Numbered from the stretch's first letter, positions 1 through 8,330 are shown. The stretch is 64,000 bases of DNA from an uncultured Clostridia bacterium (GCA_944342015.1 CALVMC010000003.1:91926-155925); one strand, 5' to 3'. Translations and numbers: made by a program. Notes: generated by a model from the sequence alone, not told the origin.

Positions 1-506
1 TCTATATCGTGGTTGGTTTCGATAACCGCTGAGTCGCAGCCTTTAAGATTTTCCATAACCCCTTCCGTAACCTTTCCTAAATCTGTTGCGACGGCGGTTT
101 TTTCTCTGCCGTCCTCTACCGTAAACCCTACGGGATAGACGGTATCGTGCGGAATACGGAAAGGAGTAATTTTAAAATCCCTGAAATAAAAAGGTGAGTC
201 CCCGAAGGTTCTGACTTTAAGCCTCTTTCTATCCGCTACCCTTTCCATAAAGCTTTTAAAAGCCTTCTCGTGCACGAAAACAGGAATATTATAACTTTGC
301 GAAAGAGCCTCGACTCCTTTTATAAGGTCTGTATGTTCGTGCGTGATTATTATGGCGGAAACCCTTTCTATTCCTACTCCTTTTGCTCTCGTCAGAAATT
401 CTTTGACGCTGAGTCCCTGGTCGCAAATTATACAGTCACGACCTTTTCTTATGAATATTGAATTTCCTTTGCTTCCGCTTGCAAGCGTTCCCGTTTCGAG
501 TTCCAT
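1..506 (-). CDS. MBL-fold metallo-hydrolase, WalJ/YycJ-like (3' end outside window)
   Basis: The first 168 residues of a metallo-beta-lactamase-fold protein read off the left edge; the stop is not in the window. The N-terminus (MELETGTLASGSKGNS) and the following strand order match the WalJ/YycJ family, small hydrolases usually encoded near the replication origin of Bacillota and linked there to cell-wall or DNA-repair functions. The metal-binding motif of the fold, normally HxHxDH, reads HEHTDL (324..347), so the last histidine is replaced by leucine. A later conserved stretch (PHDTVYPVGF) and the strand ending in VATDLG are intact. The ATG at 504..506 follows a weak GAAGGGAT-like ribosome site. 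It is divergent from the replication genes to its right. Family assignment is good; catalytic competence is doubtful. Confidence 0.8.
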   Translation of the reverse strand, partial: MELETGTLASGSKGNSIFIRKGRDCIICDQGLSVKEFLTRAKGVGIERVSAIIITHEHTDLIKGVEALSQSYNIPVFVHEKAFKSFMERVADRKRLKVRTFGDSPFYFRDFKITPFRIPHDTVYPVGFTVEDGREKTAVATDLGKVTEGVMENLKGCDSAVIETNHDI

Positions 507-629
507 TATATATCCCTTCTGTTAAGTTGCCCGTAATAATTCACGATGATGCCGTAATCGACACGGAAATTATATTCTTCGAATTTGGATTTAATAAAAT
601 CACACTTCAAAGTAATTCGTTAAATTTCT

Positions 630-657
630 TTGATTTCCTTCTCGGTTATGTTATACT
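630..657 (+). promoter_or_regulatory. Probable sigma-A promoter for dnaD-like/dnaI-like genes
   Basis: TTGATT (630..635) and TATACT (652..657) are separated by 16 bases. Transcription would start near 664 and give a leader of about 127 bases before the start codon at 791. The leader contains only a small hairpin (GATAC/GTATC around 715..730). Nothing else is seen in the 284-base divergent gap. Confidence 0.5.
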
Positions 658-790
658 ATATTTTACCGATATTTAAATCCGGTATATAAAAAAATATTTC
701 GATACTACATAAAAGATACCAAAAAGTATCCGTATTGATTTTTATTATAACATTATATTAAATATTTATCAATATGCAGGAGAAATTTTT

Positions 791-2248
791 ATGAGTCTGT
801 GTACCTTTTCTAACGAATATTTAATCAAAGGTTCAACAATGGTTGACAATATTTTTATATCCGATTATCTTCCGAAGGCAACGGGAGACCAGGTTCGAGT
901 GTATCTTTACGGACTTTTAATGTGCAATGTAACCGAAGGTAAAGACAATAACATACAAAGCTTTGCGGAAGAACTCAATATGGAAATAGACGATGTCTAT
1001 AAAGCCTTTACCTTTTGGAAGGAACTCGGTCTTGTGGAAATAGTTTCCAAAAATCCACTCGAAGTCAGATATATCCCGATACTCAGCGCAAAAGCAGAAC
1101 CTAAAAAATATAAGGCGTCCAAATATTCCGAATTCAATAAAGAACTTCAAGAAATGTTCCCCGAAAGAATGATAACGCCAACCGAATACAATACCTATTA
1201 CGATTTAATCGAAACACAGAAAATAGATATCGCCGCTATGCTTCTTATCGCAAAGTACTGCATAAGCATTAAAGGTTCTAATGTAAAATACCCTTACATT
1301 ATAACCGTCGCAAGAGATTGGGCAAAAAACGGAATAACTACCGTTAAATCGGTTACCGAAACGATAGAAGAGCACGAAAAACTTACCGAAGAAGTCAAAG
1401 CCGTTCTTGCCGCATTAGGTAAAAAATCTCCGCCCGACTTTGAAGACAAACAACTTTATATCAAATGGACGAAAAACTGGGGATACAATTCGGAAGCAAT
1501 AATTTTAACTGCTAAATCTTTTAAAAACAGAGGCAGTATGGAAAAGCTCGACAAGGTACTCGACGAGTATTACAGAATGGGATTATTCACATCTCAGGAA
1601 ATAACCGACTTTATGAAAGAGCGCAATAAAATGTACGATATTGCAAAAACCGTTAATAAAAATCTCGGACTTTACTATGAATCTTTGGACTATATCGTCG
1701 AAAGTTATATATCCAAGTGGCTGGAACTCGGTTTTGACGAAAAAGCACTTTTTACCATTTCCGTTTACTGTTTCAAAACAAGCATACGAACCCTCGAAGG
1801 AATGAATAACGCAATTCATAAATTTTACGGACTCGGTCTTTTAACTACCGAAGCCATAAACTCTCACATAAATAAACTTGCCGAAAGAGATAAGGTAATT
1901 TCGGAAATAATTTCGCTGAGCGGAAGTTTAAGAAACATTACCCAAACCGACAGAGATTACTTTAATACCTGGCACAACGAATGGGGACACAGTATAGACC
2001 TTATAAAATATGTAGCAAAAGCCGTTTCAGGTCAGTCGCACTCTTTCAGGCAAATGAATCTTTATCTTGCCAAATTCAAGGACGAAAAAATATTTACCCT
2101 TGAAAAAGCGCAAAACAGCAATATACTCAATTCGGAAATTACTACCGACGGCAAAAAGAAAGACTCGAAAAATTATATTAAACACGAATACACCAAAGAA
2201 GAACTTGAAAGTTTCTTCTATGATATAGATAAACTCAGCGAGGAATAA
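791..2248 (+). CDS. DnaD/DnaB-type replication initiation protein
   Basis: A 485-residue protein of the DnaD-like family, which in Bacillota remodels origin DNA and helps load the replicative helicase. Residues 20-100 form a winged-helix-like region. A DnaD-type (DnaB_2) domain lies at about 133-184, ending in the usual aromatic-rich stretch (YPYIITVARDW). Three further segments with the same spacing of Tyr/Trp and a closing GLFT/GLLT/KIFT turn follow at about 223-269, 306-352 and 390-436, so the C-terminal domain appears to be repeated four times; most family members have one or two. AGGAGAAA at 779..786 sets the ATG. The DnaI-like loader starts 5 bases after the stop, which supports a joint role in primosome assembly. 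Confidence 0.8.
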   Translation: MSLCTFSNEYLIKGSTMVDNIFISDYLPKATGDQVRVYLYGLLMCNVTEGKDNNIQSFAEELNMEIDDVYKAFTFWKELGLVEIVSKNPLEVRYIPILSAKAEPKKYKASKYSEFNKELQEMFPERMITPTEYNTYYDLIETQKIDIAAMLLIAKYCISIKGSNVKYPYIITVARDWAKNGITTVKSVTETIEEHEKLTEEVKAVLAALGKKSPPDFEDKQLYIKWTKNWGYNSEAIILTAKSFKNRGSMEKLDKVLDEYYRMGLFTSQEITDFMKERNKMYDIAKTVNKNLGLYYESLDYIVESYISKWLELGFDEKALFTISVYCFKTSIRTLEGMNNAIHKFYGLGLLTTEAINSHINKLAERDKVISEIISLSGSLRNITQTDRDYFNTWHNEWGHSIDLIKYVAKAVSGQSHSFRQMNLYLAKFKDEKIFTLEKAQNSNILNSEITTDGKKKDSKNYIKHEYTKEELESFFYDIDKLSEE

Positions 2249-2252
2249 TATT

Positions 2253-3161
2253 ATGGATAAAATTACCGATATAATTCTCGGCGAAATGCAGAACGATTTA
2301 TTTGCAAGAAAAAATCTTGTCCGCATAAATATGGAAAAGGCGTATAAAAATACCGATTTTAAAAAAGCCGATATCGCATACCGTGAAGCATTGCTTTCAA
2401 ATATGACATCGAAAAACGAAGAAAGTCAAAAGAAACTCGACAATGCCCAAAAAAAGCGTGCCGCCTGCGCAAAAAAAGCGGGAATAGATTTAGAAAGTCT
2501 CGAAGTAAAATACAACTGTTCTCTTTGCAAGGACAAGGGAATAAAAAAAGACGGCTCCCTTTGTAAATGCGTATTGCAGAAAATCAAAAATTATAAAATC
2601 AAAGAGAATAAAAAACAAGGTTTCGATTTTACCTTTGAAATGAATAAAATAGCTTCTATGAAGGTTAAGCAATCGGCAGCCCTTTCCAAAATTTATAAGC
2701 ACATGGAAGGTTTCTGTAAAAGGTTCCCCGAAACAGATTTTTTAAACTATCTCATAGTAGGTGGAGTGGGAGTCGGTAAAAGCTGTCTTTTAAGCGCAGT
2801 CGCCAACGAAATGCTTAAAAAAGGACGCAGCGTCAATTTTACGACGGCTTTTTCTATGAATAAAGCATTTTTGGATTATCATCTGTCATCGGGTATCCGT
2901 TCTCTCTCCCCTTTTACCGAACCTGAACTGCTTATTATCGACGATTTGGGAAGCGAGCAGATATTTAAAAATGTAACGGTGGAATACCTTTTCTGTATAT
3001 TAGACGACAGAATAAGAAATAAAAAACATACGATAGTAAGCAGCAATCTCAATTTTTCAATGCTCGAAGAAAGATACACTCAAAGAATTACATCACGCCT
3101 TAGCGCAAAAGAAAATTCCTGCCTGTTAAATATAGACGGCGACGATTTAAGAACAAAATAA
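2253..3161 (+). CDS. DnaC/DnaI-like helicase-loader ATPase
   Basis: A 302-residue AAA+ ATPase of the DnaC/IstB/DnaI group, which loads the replicative helicase on single-stranded DNA. The N-terminal 80 residues are helical and charged. Four cysteines at about 89, 92, 104 and 106 (CSLC, then CKC) form a likely zinc site as in DnaI. Walker A is GGVGVGKS at about 170-177, Walker B LLIIDDLG at about 226-233, and an SSN sensor follows near 263. Its ribosome site (GAGGAA) lies inside the end of the preceding gene, so the two are translationally coupled. IstB-type transposition helpers look similar, but no transposase is nearby and the DnaD-like partner favours replication. Confidence 0.82.
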   Translation: MDKITDIILGEMQNDLFARKNLVRINMEKAYKNTDFKKADIAYREALLSNMTSKNEESQKKLDNAQKKRAACAKKAGIDLESLEVKYNCSLCKDKGIKKDGSLCKCVLQKIKNYKIKENKKQGFDFTFEMNKIASMKVKQSAALSKIYKHMEGFCKRFPETDFLNYLIVGGVGVGKSCLLSAVANEMLKKGRSVNFTTAFSMNKAFLDYHLSSGIRSLSPFTEPELLIIDDLGSEQIFKNVTVEYLFCILDDRIRNKKHTIVSSNLNFSMLEERYTQRITSRLSAKENSCLLNIDGDDLRTK

Positions 3162-3360
3162 TATCTTGTGAAAATTAACCGCACCGCTTTCAATCATACT
3201 TTTAAATAAAATGATTTTAAAAAAATCTGAATGCGACGCTTATACTAAATAACCGTCTAACTAATAAAGTAAAAATGATTGCGACGGCAAACTAGTTACT
3301 AACGGATAAACCTTTAAACAAATAAAGGTATAATATGGAAAACAAAAGAGAATAAAATCG

Positions 3361-3389
3361 TTGACATAATCGATAAATTTATTTATACT
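3361..3389 (+). promoter_or_regulatory. Strong sigma-A promoter, probably for tRNA-Thr
   Basis: Consensus TTGACA (3361..3366), 17-base spacer, TATACT (3384..3389). It lies in the 337-base gap after the helicase-loader gene and 109 bases before the tRNA. Between promoter and tRNA, a perfect 12-bp A/T-only inverted repeat (3426..3437 with 3449..3460) could fold in the precursor. I see nothing else in the gap. Confidence 0.65.
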
Positions 3390-3498
3390 TTTGTTGTTCG
3401 CTTTTTGAGAAGAAACAGAATTTTAAAATTATTTATTATGCTTTATCGAATAAATAATTTAATCGGAAAGTTTTTTTAACTGAATTAAAATTTAATAT

Positions 3499-3574
3499 GC
3501 TGCTGTGGCACAGTCGGTAGCGCACATCCTTGGTAAGGATGAGGTCACGGGTTCAAGTCCCGTCAGCAGCTCCA
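3499..3574 (+). tRNA. tRNA-Thr (anticodon GGT)
   Basis: Complete cloverleaf: 7-bp acceptor stem (GCTGCTG with CAGCAGC), anticodon stem CATCC/GGATG with loop TTGGTAA, anticodon GGT at 3532..3534, T-arm CGGGTTCAAGTCCCG, and an encoded CCA end. It decodes ACC and ACT. Confidence 0.95.
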
Positions 3575-3580
3575 AAAACA

Positions 3581-3650
3581 AAAATCGCTAAAACCTTTTA
3601 GTTTACGCAAGCTCTGCTTATAAATAAAGGGATTTAGCGATTTTTTCTTT
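3581..3650 (+). terminator. Terminator after tRNA-Thr
   Basis: A 12-bp inverted repeat (3581..3592 with 3633..3644, core AATCGCTAAA) with a long 40-base loop, followed by a T-rich tract. The long loop makes it weaker than a classical intrinsic terminator. Confidence 0.6.
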
Positions 3651-3706
3651 TCAATTCAATCACTATTCCGTTAATAGGCTTTGAAAATCAATGCTGTAAA
3701 ATACAT

Positions 3707-4138
3707 TTATTTTAAATTATTATATTCTTCGTCAGTTACGGGGTTTAGCCATTCGGTAGAAGTCTCTTCGCCGTTCATTTCCACCGCTATATGAGAAAAC
3801 CAGCTGTCATTTTTTGCTCCGTGCCAGTGTCTGACATTTGCAGGTATGGTAATTACCTTTCCGGGAACAAGGGACACGGCTTCTTTGTTTTCTTCTTTAT
3901 ACCACCCTTCCCCTGCCGTGCAAATTAAAATCTGACCGCCGCCCGATTTTGCTTTATGTATATGCCAGTTGTTTCTGCACCCCGGCTCAAAAGTTACATT
4001 TGCCATAAACAAGCCGCACTTAATATCGGTTAAAGGATTAAGATAGGATTTTCCGATAAAATATTTTTGATACTGAACATTTTCCCTTCCTAATCCGAAA
4101 ACATTCTGTTTATTAAATTCTTTTTCTTCCATTGCCAT
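3707..4138 (-). CDS. Cupin-domain protein
   Basis: A 143-residue single-domain cupin (double-stranded beta helix). The metal-binding histidines appear in NWHIHK (about 56-61) and in VRHWHGA (about 105-111), with a glycine-rich strand between (GGGQILICTAGEG). Cupins of this size often accompany carboxymuconolactone decarboxylase-like proteins, as here: the start overlaps the upstream stop as TAATG. Substrate unknown. It is the last gene of the MarR-controlled minus-strand operon starting at 7126. Confidence 0.75.
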   Translation of the reverse strand: MAMEEKEFNKQNVFGLGRENVQYQKYFIGKSYLNPLTDIKCGLFMANVTFEPGCRNNWHIHKAKSGGGQILICTAGEGWYKEENKEAVSLVPGKVITIPANVRHWHGAKNDSWFSHIAVEMNGEETSTEWLNPVTDEEYNNLK

Positions 4139-4458
4139 TATTCCTTACCGTAAACTTCTTCTATTAAAGGGAAGACGCTCCAAGCCTTAGGCCAACCGGC
4201 ATAGAATGCAAGGTGAGTTACGGTTTCCACGATTTCCTCCTTTTTCAGTCCGTGCCTTTTTCCTATCTCAATATGGGCTTTTACCTGCGGATAGAGTCCC
4301 TGCGCCATAAGTGCGCTTATGGTTATTAAACTTCTGTCTCTTAAAGAAAGTTCCTTTTCTCTTGCCCAGACTTCACCGAACAAAACATCGTCGTTAAGTT
4401 CTGCAAATTTCGGGGCAAGTTTTCCGAGTATATCTCTTCCTGCCGTCTGTTTTTCCAT
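4138..4458 (-). CDS. Carboxymuconolactone decarboxylase-family protein
   Basis: A 106-residue all-helical protein of the CMD family. The family core is visible (LRDRSLITISALMAQG, and HLAFYAGWPKAW near the end). The CxxC pair of the AhpD peroxidase subgroup is absent, which argues against a peroxiredoxin-reducing role and for the gamma-CMD-like group, whose members in anaerobes are mostly uncharacterised. It is cotranscribed with the cupin (1-base overlap) and the nitroreductase 11 bases upstream. Confidence 0.8.
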   Translation of the reverse strand: MEKQTAGRDILGKLAPKFAELNDDVLFGEVWAREKELSLRDRSLITISALMAQGLYPQVKAHIEIGKRHGLKKEEIVETVTHLAFYAGWPKAWSVFPLIEEVYGKE

Positions 4459-4469
4459 AACCTTTCTCC

Positions 4470-4985
4470 TTATTGATTGTTTTCGAAGATAACCGTTTCT
4501 TCGAGATTTTTTCTTACAGTGTGCATAGGATTTCCCGTATAACTTTTATCCGCATATCCCATAGGTATAAGACAAATCGGTTCGATATTATCGGGCAAAT
4601 TAAACTCCCTTTTTGCTCCGTCTATATCGAACCTTCTTACCCAAATATTGTCGACTCCCAAATTTGTAGCTTCTAAAACGATATGCGTAGCGACTATGCA
4701 GGCGTCGGTTTCGTATGTCGAATACTCTCCGTCGGACCAGGCAATGCTTCTATCCGAGCAAACAAATAAAACTGTCGGCGCACCGTATCTGCACGGGGAA
4801 ATTTTGTCAATTTTTTCCAAAGACCGTTTAGAGCTTAAAACATAAATTTTTTGCGGTTGCAAGTTTTTTGCGGTAGGCGCAAGACTTGCAGTTTTTAAAA
4901 TTCTTTCCAAGGTTTTTTGCGGAATGTTTTTTTCGCTGAATTTTCTTGTTGCCGTTCTCTTTTTAACAACTTCTTCGAATTCCAT
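4470..4985 (-). CDS. Nitroreductase-family flavoprotein
   Basis: A 171-residue member of the NADH:flavin nitroreductase superfamily, expected to bind FMN as a dimer. The N-terminal FMN-phosphate motif (KKRTATRKFSEK) and a helix with SLAPTAKNLQPQK near residue 35 are typical; the closing PICLIPMGYAD is also family-like. At 171 residues it belongs to the short subgroup. Start ATG at 4985 is preceded by AAAGGAG. Together with the flavodoxin-like and monooxygenase-like genes it suggests that the operon deals with reactive small molecules such as quinones or nitro compounds; the real substrate cannot be read from sequence. Confidence 0.82.
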   Translation of the reverse strand: MEFEEVVKKRTATRKFSEKNIPQKTLERILKTASLAPTAKNLQPQKIYVLSSKRSLEKIDKISPCRYGAPTVLFVCSDRSIAWSDGEYSTYETDACIVATHIVLEATNLGVDNIWVRRFDIDGAKREFNLPDNIEPICLIPMGYADKSYTGNPMHTVRKNLEETVIFENNQ

Positions 4986-4986
4986 A

Positions 4987-5286
4987 TTAATCTCCTTTTA
5001 TTTCCGAGTATTTATAAGCTTTCATTTTTATTTTATATTTATCTTTTAACTTTTCTATTTCTTTCATAAGCGGTGATTTATGGTGCTGTTTTAACGCATT
5101 TTCGTCTTCCCAGCAATCGATTAATAAAACTGTATCGTTATTTTCCAAAGGATAAAAATATTCATATCTTTTATTTCCTTTTTCCTTTCTTATTCTGTCT
5201 ACTATTCCGCTTGAAATCATTTCTTCGGCAAACCTTCTTGCGCTTCCGTTTTGACCTTTGTAGTAGATATTGATAACTAAATCCAT
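4987..5286 (-). CDS. Putative quinol monooxygenase (ABM domain)
   Basis: A 99-residue ferredoxin-like alpha/beta-barrel protein of the antibiotic-biosynthesis-monooxygenase (YgiN-like) type. Visible family features are an early INIYY strand, the RRFAEEM helix, a YEYFYPLENNDTVLLIDCW strand pair, and HHKSPLM near residue 68. Such proteins act as cofactor-free oxygenases or bind quinones as dimers. It ends 2 bases before the nitroreductase start, so they are cotranscribed. Confidence 0.75.
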   Translation of the reverse strand: MDLVINIYYKGQNGSARRFAEEMISSGIVDRIRKEKGNKRYEYFYPLENNDTVLLIDCWEDENALKQHHKSPLMKEIEKLKDKYKIKMKAYKYSEIKGD

Positions 5287-5399
5287 TTTTATATTCCTTT
5301 TTTAATTGTATTATTAATAATAAAATTTTACACGGTATCAAATTACTGTTTTAAGGCAAAATAATTTTAACAATAAAAGCTGAATAAGCTATTATCGTA

Positions 5400-5873
5400 T
5401 CAGATGTAGGTCTTTGCCCAAAGTAATAATTCACGGGAATCGGAAGTTGGGGAAAATCTTTTACCTTTTTCGACAACGGCGTTTTTTGCGACAGACTGAA
5501 TATATTTATAAGTGTCGCCCATTCCGCTGCCGCCGGATGTCGCAAAAGGAATTATTCGTTTGTTTTTAAAATCATATTGTTCCAAAAAGGTATCGACTAC
5601 CGAAGGTTCTCTGTACCACCAGATAGGAAACCCTATAAAAATGTTATCGTAGTTTTTTATATCAAAATTTATTTTGATAATTTCGGGACGGGAATTAATG
5701 TCCGCCATTTCGAGAGAACTTCTCGAATTTTTATCTGTCCAGTCCAAATCTTTGTCGGTATATTTTTGTCGGGGTACTATTTCAAATATATCCGAGCCTA
5801 TTGCTTCCGCAAGTCTTTTTGCAAGTTTTTCGGTTACTCCGCTTGCACTGAAATAAACTACTGAATTTTTCAT
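5400..5873 (-). CDS. Flavodoxin-like protein
   Basis: A 157-residue flavodoxin-fold protein. The FMN-phosphate loop lies at the N-terminus (FSASGVTEKLAKRLA; canonical form is TxTGxT), the FMN ring loop near residue 80 (IFIGFPIWWYREP) and the second loop near 110 (FATSGGSGMG). These features match the flavodoxin_4 group found beside MarR regulators and hydrolases in Clostridia. It probably carries electrons or reduces quinones. A 113-base gap separates it from the monooxygenase gene; no terminator is visible there. Confidence 0.85.
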   Translation of the reverse strand: MKNSVVYFSASGVTEKLAKRLAEAIGSDIFEIVPRQKYTDKDLDWTDKNSRSSLEMADINSRPEIIKINFDIKNYDNIFIGFPIWWYREPSVVDTFLEQYDFKNKRIIPFATSGGSGMGDTYKYIQSVAKNAVVEKGKRFSPTSDSRELLLWAKTYI

Positions 5874-5886
5874 TTTAAACTCCTTA

Positions 5887-6435
5887 TTAAAACAGATATT
5901 TATTATAAAATTCCGCTATTTTATCGAAAGGAATTACATTCATATTGTCATATAAATCGGTATGAACCGCATTCGGAATAATCAGCAATTCCTTGTTTTC
6001 TCCTTTAAGTTTTTTAAAGGCGTCTTTACTGAAATAACAGGAATGCGCTTTATTTCCGTGTATCATTAAAACTGCGCTTTTGATTTCATTACTGAAAGTA
6101 AGTATAGGCATATTTATAAAAGAAAGAGCCGAAGTTTTGTTCCAGCCGCCGTTAGAGTTTAAAGAACGCTTATGGTATCCCCGTTCAGTTTTGTAATACA
6201 TATAGTAATCTTTAACGAACTTAGGTGCGTCGTCAGGCAGCGGGTCAACTACTCCGCCTGCAAGTTCATAATCTCCTTTTTGATAATCGATAGTTCTTTG
6301 AGCATTGAGACTTTGCTTTAATTTATACCTTTCTTCCTCATCGGTCTTATCAAAGTACCCGTAAGCGTTAACTCTCGACATATCGTACATTGTCGAAGTT
6401 ACCGTTGCTTTTATTCTCGTATCGATTGCGGCAAC
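5887..6435 (-). pseudogene. Alpha/beta hydrolase, C-terminal half only
   Basis: An open frame of 167 codons from ATG 6390 encodes only the C-terminal half of an alpha/beta hydrolase. It has the cap region and the third catalytic residue region (IPNAVHTDLYD, with the His) plus SAVLMIHGNKAHS, but no oxyanion strand and no GxSxG nucleophile elbow. Family-like sequence continues upstream of the ATG, without a start codon, to about 6435 (reading AAIDTRIKATVTST). At that point it meets, in another frame, the truncated lipoprotein gene. The simplest explanation is one deletion that removed the hydrolase N-terminus. Confidence 0.75.
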
Positions 6436-6677
6436 ATATCGTAAAAAGAATCAGCCGTGCTGTTTTTTTCCGGAATTACTTCAAAGATTGTGTTATCAAT
6501 TTTGATTTTCATAAACCCACCTTCGTTATCGTTTAACTCGATATCTTCATCGTCATTTACAGGATTTTCCGTTTCGCTGCCCGATGGCAAGTTTGAATAA
6601 TTTTCATTATTGCAAGAAGAAAGTGTAAACACAAAACAGAAAATGCAAAATATACTCAATATTTTTAAATATTTCAT
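6411..6677 (-). pseudogene. Truncated cyclophilin-like lipoprotein
   Basis: An 88-codon frame with a lipoprotein signal peptide (hydrophobic stretch, then LSSC as lipobox, Cys at about 22), an acidic linker, and the first 35 or so residues of a cyclophilin-like domain (MKIKIDNTIFEVIPEKNSTADSF). The frame then runs out at DMLPQSIRE. Complete members of this group are about twice as long. The missing 3' half and the missing 5' half of the hydrolase meet at about 6425..6440, so both appear to be products of one deletion. A short protein may still be made. Confidence 0.7.
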
Positions 6678-6688
6678 ATTCCACCTCT

Positions 6689-7126
6689 CTACTGATTTTC
6701 AATTTGAAAAACTTTATTTATTTCCTTCTCGAACTCTTCCAACTCCAAAATCAGGTTATCTGCATTTTTTTCAATTTTCGTAAAAACCTGTTTTTCCAAA
6801 TCAAATAATTTTACTAAAAGTCTATCGGAAAAATTCTGACCTGCTTTTGTAAGAGTAATATTCATTTCTCTTTTTTTACCGCCTATTTTAAGCAATTTCA
6901 CAAGTTTCTGTTTTTCCAAATCTTTGATTATGGTATTTATGGTTGTTAACGGCAAATCCCATTCGTTACATATTTCTTTTTGCGTATGCGGTTTATTATC
7001 GCTTAAAGCATACATAATCCAAAGCAAATTAGCTTTTACATTTTCTTTTTTGGCAAATTCGGAATAATAACCGTCTATTCTGTAAATGATTTTACCAAAA
7101 TTATAAAAAAATTCTCTGCTGTCCAT
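6689..7126 (-). CDS. MarR-family transcriptional regulator
   Basis: A 145-residue winged-helix regulator. Helix-turn-helix: PHTQKEICNEWDLPLTTINT around residues 55-74, then the wing with KLLKIGGKKREMNITLT; the flanking helices form the dimerisation region. It is the first gene of the minus-strand operon that runs to 3707. A 16-base palindrome overlaps its own -10 box, so it very likely represses its operon and responds to a small aromatic or oxidised compound handled by the downstream enzymes. Confidence 0.88.
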   Translation of the reverse strand: MDSREFFYNFGKIIYRIDGYYSEFAKKENVKANLLWIMYALSDNKPHTQKEICNEWDLPLTTINTIIKDLEKQKLVKLLKIGGKKREMNITLTKAGQNFSDRLLVKLFDLEKQVFTKIEKNADNLILELEEFEKEINKVFQIENQ

Positions 7127-7138
7127 TTTATCTCCCTG

Positions 7139-7173
7139 CGTATATTATAATACGAATTAGGATTTTAAGTCAA
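7139..7173 (-). promoter_or_regulatory. MarR-operon promoter with overlapping palindromic operator
   Basis: On the minus strand TTGACT (7168..7173) and TATAAT (7144..7149) are 18 bases apart. The palindrome CGTAT-N6-ATACG (7139..7154) covers the whole -10 box, the classical place for a MarR repressor. The gap from 7174 to 7475 is very A+T-rich and shows no gene, repeat or structure that I can support. Confidence 0.75.
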
Positions 7174-7475
7174 TACCGTTACAAATTTTTTAAATATTTT
7201 TCGATTACTTCTGAATTTACGATTAAACACTCGATAAATAAAATTTTTTTAAAGCTCTGAAACTTTATTTAATTTTTTAACCGAAACAGTAGTTATAGCT
7301 ATAAATTAATTTTCGAAAATAATAAAAAAATAATAAAAACTATAAATATTTTTATTATCGTTTACTAAAAAATCTCTTAAAAAATATTAATCTTGAATTA
7401 TTATCGTTTAAAGCTACGAAATAAAATTGCAGAAAAAATATAGATCTTGTATTAATTATAGGTTTCCACTTTTTG

Positions 7476-7504
7476 TTTACAAAAAAAAGTAACCTTGTTA
7501 AAAT
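7476..7504 (+). promoter_or_regulatory. Probable promoter for the AlkD-like gene
   Basis: TTTACA (7476..7481), 17-base spacer, TAAAAT (7499..7504). The start codon follows at 7521 behind AAGGTG, which leaves only about 10 leader bases, short but workable. Confidence 0.45.
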
Positions 7505-7520
7505 AAATTAAGGTGAAACA

Positions 7521-8231
7521 ATGGATTTAATTAAAGAAGAATGGACTTTAAACGACATTGGTAAGTTCGAACAATACCTTGAAACTTTTAAACAAAGCGA
7601 AGACAAAATCAAAAGAACTTCAAGCATTTTATGCACCGGTTACAGAGTGCTTGCCATACCCACCCTTACCCTTAAAAAAATAGCGAAAGAGATTTTAAAA
7701 GGCAACTTTCAAAGTTTTTTAAATCTTAAAATTTATTCGACATATGAAAGCATAGCGATATCGGGGTTTATTATTTCGAATATAAAAGATTTTGAACTTT
7801 TGGAAAAATATCTTTCCGAATATTCAAAGAAAGCGGACTGCTGGGCGCTGTGCGATTTATTTTCATTTAATGTAAAGGGAAAAGAAAATTCCTTTTTAAA
7901 TCTTTCAAAAAGGTTAATCTACTCTGACTTGCCTTTTGAGAGAAGAATAGGTTACAGAATTTTGTTCCGTTTTATCGACACAAATCTGCCCTTTATATTT
8001 GACGCCGTAAACGGAAGTTTTAATGAAAAAGAATATTATGTAAATATGATAATAGCCTGGCTTCTTTGCGAATGTTTTATAAAACGAAAAAAAGAAACGA
8101 CAGACTTTATACTTAAAAACCGACTTAATGACTTTGTAAAAAATAAATTCATTCAAAAATGCAGAGAAAGTTACAGAGTATCCGAACAGAATAAGGAATT
8201 TTTACTGTCATTAAAAAAACAAAGTCAATAA
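7521..8231 (+). CDS. DNA alkylation repair protein (AlkD-like)
   Basis: A 236-residue all-helical HEAT-repeat protein of the DNA-alkylation-repair family. AlkD members excise N3- and N7-alkylpurines without base flipping. The family signature DCWALCDLF (about residues 110-118) supplies the Trp-Asp pair, and the later RRIGYRIL and the Tyr/Trp-rich NMIIAWLLCECF match. The C-terminal QKCRESYRVS is also typical. Single gene with its own promoter and terminator. Several family members have structural rather than glycosylase roles, so activity is not certain. Confidence 0.85.
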   Translation: MDLIKEEWTLNDIGKFEQYLETFKQSEDKIKRTSSILCTGYRVLAIPTLTLKKIAKEILKGNFQSFLNLKIYSTYESIAISGFIISNIKDFELLEKYLSEYSKKADCWALCDLFSFNVKGKENSFLNLSKRLIYSDLPFERRIGYRILFRFIDTNLPFIFDAVNGSFNEKEYYVNMIIAWLLCECFIKRKKETTDFILKNRLNDFVKNKFIQKCRESYRVSEQNKEFLLSLKKQSQ

Positions 8232-8330
8232 CTTTTGTCAATTTTTTTTCAACTGAATTTACGATAAAACATTTTGTTTTAAACTTTTAAAACCATTTAT
8301 TAAACTTAGAATAAGATATAACCAATTAAT

